In this document: piece by piece, positions 5,807 through 9,004 of the stretch
Layout: each line of letters begins with the position of its first letter
How positions within the stretch are numbered: position 1 is the stretch's first letter
Origin: Streptosporangiaceae bacterium
GTDB lineage: Bacteria; Actinomycetota; Actinomycetes; Streptosporangiales; Streptosporangiaceae
NCBI GenBank assembly: GCA_030041195.1
Contig: JASHOI010000346.1
Coordinates: 1-9,004 of the forward strand
DNA: 9,004 nucleotides
Reading direction: 5' to 3'
Notes under the pieces: generated by a model
The model's input: only the letters and a program-made list of their open reading frames with translations
Database searches by the model: none
Told to the model about the DNA's origin: nothing
Program-made: the position numbers and the translations under genes

Positions 5807-6274
5807 TTACGTTAACGATTGATCACTGTGGGTAAGAAACGGTTCCGTTCTCGCTGCGGGCGGAGCCGGGATCACCGCCCAGACCGTGAGCCCGAAGTTC
5901 CCGCTGCGCACCCCCCAGGTGCGCGACAGGTGCTCGACTATGCCAAGGCCACGGCCGCCAAGCGCGGACAGTGATGCCTTGGTCTGGCGAGGCCTGGTCG
6001 GGCTCCCGCCGTCGCTCACCGCGACCTCGACCGACTCCGTGGCCACATTCCAGGTCACCTGGAGGCGGGAGCCAGGGAGCGACTGCGCATGACGGATCGC
6101 GTTGCTGAGCAGCTCGCTGATCACGAGGGCCACGTCGCGTATGACGGCGTCGAAGAGGCCTGCGGCGAGCAGGTCGGAGGCCAGGCGCCGCCGGGCGACG
6201 GCCACGCTTGCGGGCGTGGCAGGCAGGAGGACGATGCTCGCCCCCCTACCGTGACGCTCGGCGAAAGGAACCAT
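5807..6274 (-). CDS. ATP-binding protein, RsbW/SpoIIAB-type anti-sigma regulatory factor (HATPase_c_2)
   Basis: This 155-residue protein is a GHKL-fold ATPase of the anti-sigma serine-kinase group, abundant in actinomycetes. Members either sequester a sigma factor or phosphorylate a STAS antagonist. The domain starts at VLLPATPASVAVARRRL (15-31). The N-box ISELLSNAIRHA (52-63) has Glu54 and Asn58 for magnesium and ATP. The G1 box VSDGGSPTRP (86-95) has Asp88, and the G2 box GGRGLGIVEHLSRTWGV (106-122) covers the ATP lid. All key nucleotide-binding residues are present. A short hydrophilic tail follows VWAVIP (131-136). ATG 6274 has no strong ribosome binding site, but the length fits the family. 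TATGAT (6389-6394, minus strand) is a good -10 candidate about 110 nt upstream. Its target is unknown; the STAS protein at 3154-3492 is a possible partner. arcA follows 132 nt downstream on the same strand. Confidence 0.9.
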   Translation of the reverse strand: MVPFAERHGRGASIVLLPATPASVAVARRRLASDLLAAGLFDAVIRDVALVISELLSNAIRHAQSLPGSRLQVTWNVATESVEVAVSDGGSPTRPRQTKASLSALGGRGLGIVEHLSRTWGVRSGNFGLTVWAVIPAPPAARTEPFLTHSDQSLT

Positions 6275-6519
6275 TGCGACCGGGAATGCCCATCCCAGCA
6301 GGGCCGGAAACCGGAACCAGCGGCCAAGTGCCGGGCGGCTGGCTGCCGCTCATCCGGGCGAGCGGCTCGTTGCCCCCGTTCAGCCGATATCATAGGCAAC
6401 TCCGCGGTGCTGGTGGCCCCTTGCGCTGGCACGGTCCGCGCGACGGAGACCTTGCCATAACCCATCGTCACGGCGGCGATCTGGCCCAAGTCTGGACAGG
6501 CGCTGGACAGGTGAACCCA
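6275..6519. promoter_or_regulatory. Divergent promoter region between the RsbW-like gene and the GT-C gene
   Basis: This 245-nt region holds one AT-rich patch, TATCATA (6388-6394). It reads as TATCAT on the plus strand and TATGAT on the minus strand, both fitting the TANNNT -10 pattern, so it may serve divergent promoters, although neither has a clear -35. Near its right end CTGGACAGG is repeated at 6492-6500 and 6503-6511, 11 nt apart, next to the ribosome binding site CAGGTG (6508-6513) of the GT-C gene. I see no coding sequence here. Confidence 0.35.
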
Positions 6520-8493
6520 ATGAACCATGCAGGCCGCAGCAGGCCCAGCGAGCTGGATGCTGCCGAGGCCGGGCCTGCCGACGCCAATCGGCCCGCGGGC
6601 GCCGGCGAGGCCGCGCATGCCGACGTTCGGGTGGGCTCGGACGACCCGACGGCCGCGCCACCTGCGGACGCCCGGACTCACCTGCCGGGCGCGCAACCCC
6701 CCGGCGCCGACGTGGCCGGCGGCTGGATGCGGCGGGCCGCCTCGCGTTCCGTCACCCGGCACCTGGCACTTCTGGTCGCCTACCTGGCCGCCGGAATCGC
6801 GCTGACCTGGCCGCGGGCCACGTATCTGGGCAGGCACCTGCTGCCGGAGACCCGCGACGTCTCCGGCTATGTGTGGGACCTGTGGTGGACCGCGCACCAG
6901 GTCGTTCACCTGAGCAACCCCTGGTACACCAACCACATGGCCGCCCCGGTCGGCATCCAGCTGGGGTTCGACACCACGATGCCGCTGGCCGGCTTCATCA
7001 TGACGCCGGTCACGCTGGCCTTCGGCCCCAGCGCGTCGTTCGACCTGCTGACGATCGTGGTTCCCGGTCTGGCCTGTTATCTGATGTACCGGACGGCCCG
7101 GCTGTGGCTGGCCGAGCCGGGGGCGATCGCCGCCGGGGCGCTGTTCGGCCTCTCCTCGATGCTGGCGTGGCAGGACTGGCAGCATCTGAACATCGCGCTC
7201 GGCTCGCTGTTCCTGCCGATGACGCTGGAGGCCGCGGTCCGGCTGCGCCGGCGTCCCGGCATCCGGCAGGGCGTGATCCTGGGCGTGGTGCTGGGCGCCA
7301 GCGTGCTGGTCAACCAGGAGTCGACGGTGATGGCCGTGCTGCTGGCTGCCGTGGCGGTGCTCCCGTGGCTGGCCCGCCGCCCGGCCGCCGACCGGCTGCG
7401 CGCGCTGGCCAGCGGGACCGTCGCCGCGCTGGTAGTCGCCAGCCCACAGCTCATCGCCATGATCCAGCAGGCGGTCGCCGGCGGCGCCTCGGTCAGCGCG
7501 CATGTGCTCGCGCACACCGGCAAGACCTACGGCGTCGGGCTCTTCGACTTGTTCGGGCCGTCGCAGCGGGTGGCGTCCTATGGGCTGACCAGCCTGGCCA
7601 GCGCCGCCGCGAACAGCGCCGGGCGGATCGGCGAGGGCATGCCGATGTACGGCGTGGTGGTCACGGTGCTCGCGCTGTGCGGCCTGGCCGCCGCCTGGCG
7701 GCGGAGCAGCGCCTGGAAGCTGGCCGCGCTCTGGCTTGGCTGCTCCTGGCTCGCCCTCGGCGCGGTGCTCTGGGTCGGCCGGACCCCGCGCGTGCCGTTC
7801 CTCGACTACTGGTACGGCCAGCGGGTCTCGCTGATCATGCCCTACACGTGGTTCATGCGCATTCCGTGGCTGTCGGATCTCAGGGAGGCCGACCGCTTCG
7901 CGCTGCTCGGGCTCGTCGGCGCGGTCCTGCTGGCCGGCGCCGCCGTGGACTGGGTGTTCCGCCACGCGCGGCTCGCGGTCATCGTGGTGGCCGCGCTCGC
8001 GCTGCTCGAGCTCGGCTGGTCGGGCAGCTCGAGCATCGGGGTGATGCGGACGTCGATGCCCGCCCTGGACCGCCCGATCGCCGCGGACCACTCCAACTCG
8101 ATCGTCGTGGACGCACCGTTCGGCCTGCGCGGCGGCGTCCCGCTCTACGGCGGGCAGTTCGCGGCCCAGTCCCTGGTCCTGGCCACCGCGGACGGCCACC
8201 CGCGCGCGGTCTCGTACACGTCCTGGGTGCCGGCCGCGACCATCCGCGGGATCAAGAAGCACCCGTTCTACACGCTGCTCGTCAGCTCCTCGAACTACAT
8301 CTCCGGCACGCCGGTGGTGCTGAAGGCCACGCGGGCCCAGCTCGCGGCGGCGGAGCGGGACGCCCGCAGCATGCACGTCGGCTGGGTGCTGGTCTGGACT
8401 GCGAACCCGCTGATCGCCAAGTACCTGGTCGCCACCGGGTTCCGGCTCGACTACCGGGCTGACGGCGCGGCCGTGTACCGGCCCGCCAGCTGA
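6520..8493 (+). CDS. Multi-pass membrane protein, probable GT-C-fold glycosyltransferase
   Basis: This 657-residue protein has a hydrophilic N-terminal leader of about 75 residues, then about ten or more hydrophobic segments, for example ALLVAYLAAGIALTW (83-97), ALFGLSSMLAW (207-217), GVILGVVLGASVL (251-263), LLAAVAVLPWL (274-284), YGVVVTVLALCGLAAA (377-392), LLGLVGAVLLAGAA (462-475) and AVIVVAALALLEL (486-498). The C-terminal 155 residues are soluble. The acidic first loop after membrane segment 1, with ETRDVSGYVWDLWW (110-123) and SNPWYTNHMAAPVG (132-145), and the later READRF (455-460) are typical of GT-C enzymes, which transfer sugars from polyprenyl-phosphate donors outside the membrane. 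The length is close to that of M. tuberculosis Rv3779, a neighbour of bpa there. ATG 6520 has CAGGTG 6 nt upstream; ATG 6727 would remove the low-complexity leader. Donor and acceptor are unknown. Confidence 0.85.
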   Translation: MNHAGRSRPSELDAAEAGPADANRPAGAGEAAHADVRVGSDDPTAAPPADARTHLPGAQPPGADVAGGWMRRAASRSVTRHLALLVAYLAAGIALTWPRATYLGRHLLPETRDVSGYVWDLWWTAHQVVHLSNPWYTNHMAAPVGIQLGFDTTMPLAGFIMTPVTLAFGPSASFDLLTIVVPGLACYLMYRTARLWLAEPGAIAAGALFGLSSMLAWQDWQHLNIALGSLFLPMTLEAAVRLRRRPGIRQGVILGVVLGASVLVNQESTVMAVLLAAVAVLPWLARRPAADRLRALASGTVAALVVASPQLIAMIQQAVAGGASVSAHVLAHTGKTYGVGLFDLFGPSQRVASYGLTSLASAAANSAGRIGEGMPMYGVVVTVLALCGLAAAWRRSSAWKLAALWLGCSWLALGAVLWVGRTPRVPFLDYWYGQRVSLIMPYTWFMRIPWLSDLREADRFALLGLVGAVLLAGAAVDWVFRHARLAVIVVAALALLELGWSGSSSIGVMRTSMPALDRPIAADHSNSIVVDAPFGLRGGVPLYGGQFAAQSLVLATADGHPRAVSYTSWVPAATIRGIKKHPFYTLLVSSSNYISGTPVVLKATRAQLAAAERDARSMHVGWVLVWTANPLIAKYLVATGFRLDYRADGAAVYRPAS

Positions 8494-8518
8494 CGGGCAC
8501 GCGGTTGTCAGTCGGCGG
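8483..8518. terminator. Bidirectional hairpin between convergent gene ends
   Basis: The arms 8483-8494 and 8507-8518 pair over 12 positions with one A-C mismatch and one G-U pair, around a 12-nt loop. The stem includes the stop codons of both convergent genes (8491-8493 plus, 8508-8510 minus), so it could end transcripts from either side. There is no U-tract on either strand. Confidence 0.4.
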
Positions 8519-9004
8519 AACGGGCGGGAGGAACCTGGCCGGGAGGCGCCCCGGGAGGCGCACCGGCCGAAGGCACCCGGGGCTTGGCCGGGGCCGCCCC
8601 GCCGAGCAGCCCCTCGGCGGCCAGCCCGCGCACCAGTCCGCGCAGGCCGGCCGACAGGCCCTCCCGTTCCTCAGGGGTGAGCGCCGCGAGAATCCGCGCC
8701 TGCCGGGACTGCCAGGCATCCCAGAGCCGGCCCGCCACCGCCCCGCCCTCGGCGGTCAGGTAGAGCCGCACGTACCGCTGGTTGCCCTCGTCGCGGCCGC
8801 GGCGGACCCAGCCCTTGCGCTCCAGGCCGGCGGCCAGGCGGCTCACCGTGCTCTTCTCCAGGCGGAGCAGGCCGGCCAGCTCACCCTGGGCGATGCCGCG
8901 CGCCTTGACCAGCTCGATCAGCGCCCGCGCCTCGGAACCGGACAGCTGTGGGAGATCGGCCGCGGGCACACCGCCGTTGGCGGCATCGGCGATCGGCGCG
9001 CCGC
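8508..9004 (-). CDS. MarR-family transcriptional regulator, 5' end outside the window
   Basis: The frame is open to the right edge without a stop, so the true start probably lies beyond it; GTG 8969 would give 153 residues but removes the first helix usual in the family. The visible part begins with the dimerisation helix end LSGSEARALIELVKARG and continues with the winged helix: IAQGELAGLLRLEKSTVSRL is the helix-turn-helix with the recognition helix at KSTVSRLAAGLERKG, and RGRDEGNQRYVRLYLTAEG is the wing with its conserved Asp-Arg-type turn and LTxEG ending. The C-terminal helices include LTPEEREGLSAGLRGLVRGL. A Pro/Ala/Gly-rich tail of about 30 residues follows and is unusual. MarR proteins bind palindromic operators as dimers and often respond to small ligands. 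Its target is probably the divergent gene outside the window. Confidence 0.85.
   Translation of the reverse strand, partial: GAPIADAANGGVPAADLPQLSGSEARALIELVKARGIAQGELAGLLRLEKSTVSRLAAGLERKGWVRRGRDEGNQRYVRLYLTAEGGAVAGRLWDAWQSRQARILAALTPEEREGLSAGLRGLVRGLAAEGLLGGAAPAKPRVPSAGAPPGAPPGQVPPARSAD

Noticed and set aside
5761..5822. Excellent plus-strand Shine-Dalgarno (GAAGGAG) 7 nt before an ATT codon and a 15-codon frame
   Set aside because: It would need the rare ATT start, no plus-strand gene follows it, and the purine tract is one arm and loop of a hairpin on the minus strand.
6231..6260. AGGAGG followed by ATG on the plus strand
   Set aside because: The frame closes after six codons and lies inside the RsbW-like gene on the other strand.
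6121..8376. Very long minus-strand open frame opposite the GT-C gene
   Set aside because: Its product is a low-complexity His/Gln/Arg/Gly-rich sequence and it overlaps a membrane protein with clear hydrophobic periodicity as well as the RsbW-like gene in another frame.
6873..8462. Plus-strand frame inside the GT-C gene
   Set aside because: Arg/Ala/Gly-rich shadow of the membrane protein gene in another frame.
1..9004. CRISPR arrays, insertion sequences, tRNA genes
   Set aside because: No repeat-spacer pattern, transposase motif, terminal inverted repeats or tRNA-like cloverleaf with a CCA-end pattern was found on reading both strands.

Overview
The window is very GC-rich and gene-dense. It uses GTG as well as ATG starts, and one gene encodes a close match to Bpa/PafE, the ATP-independent activator of the 20S proteasome found in proteasome-bearing actinobacteria. 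A BldG-like STAS protein, a stand-alone arginine deiminase of mycobacterial/streptomycete type and a GT-C membrane protein fit the same picture. I read it as chromosomal DNA of a high-GC actinomycete outside Mycobacterium and cannot name the genus. I see no mobile element, phage gene, tRNA, rRNA or CRISPR array.

Layout: (1) 1-448, minus: 5' part of a Tyr/Gly/Pro-rich low-complexity protein leaving the left edge. (2) 449-770: divergent intergenic region. (3) 771-1748, plus: PIG3-type NAD(P)H quinone oxidoreductase, then 1803-2357, plus: bacterial proteasome activator, whose stop overlaps that of a convergent family 2 glycosyltransferase (2352-3116, minus). (4) 3154-3492, minus: BldG-like anti-sigma factor antagonist, probably upstream of and co-oriented with the glycosyltransferase. 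(5) 3630-4094, plus: unknown small protein ending in a Cys-x-x-Cys/WPCP motif. (6) 4176-4358, plus: 60-residue membrane peptide, sharing a CTAG stop palindrome with the convergent arginine deiminase (4355-5674, minus). (7) 5807-6274, minus: RsbW-like ATP-binding protein. (8) 6520-8493, plus: large multi-pass GT-C-like membrane protein, convergent with a MarR-family regulator (8508 to the right edge, minus).

Functional themes: the STAS protein and the RsbW-like ATPase are the two halves of a partner-switching module and lie 2.3 kb apart on the same strand, though nothing shows they pair with each other. The GT2 enzyme and the GT-C-like protein suggest polyprenyl-linked envelope glycan work. 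Bpa belongs to protein turnover. From memory, in M. tuberculosis an oxidoreductase (Rv3777), a large membrane protein (Rv3779) and Bpa (Rv3780) are neighbours, so the quinone reductase, Bpa and GT-C gene here may be a loosened version of that block.

No wholly new multi-gene system is evident. The strongest oddity is the arginine deiminase. The glutamate of its conserved EGGD motif, catalytic in characterised enzymes, is threonine, two other conserved motif positions differ, and the protein runs about 42 residues past the usual family end to a stop shared with the neighbouring gene. Several gene ends carry hairpins without U-tracts that may act as terminators.
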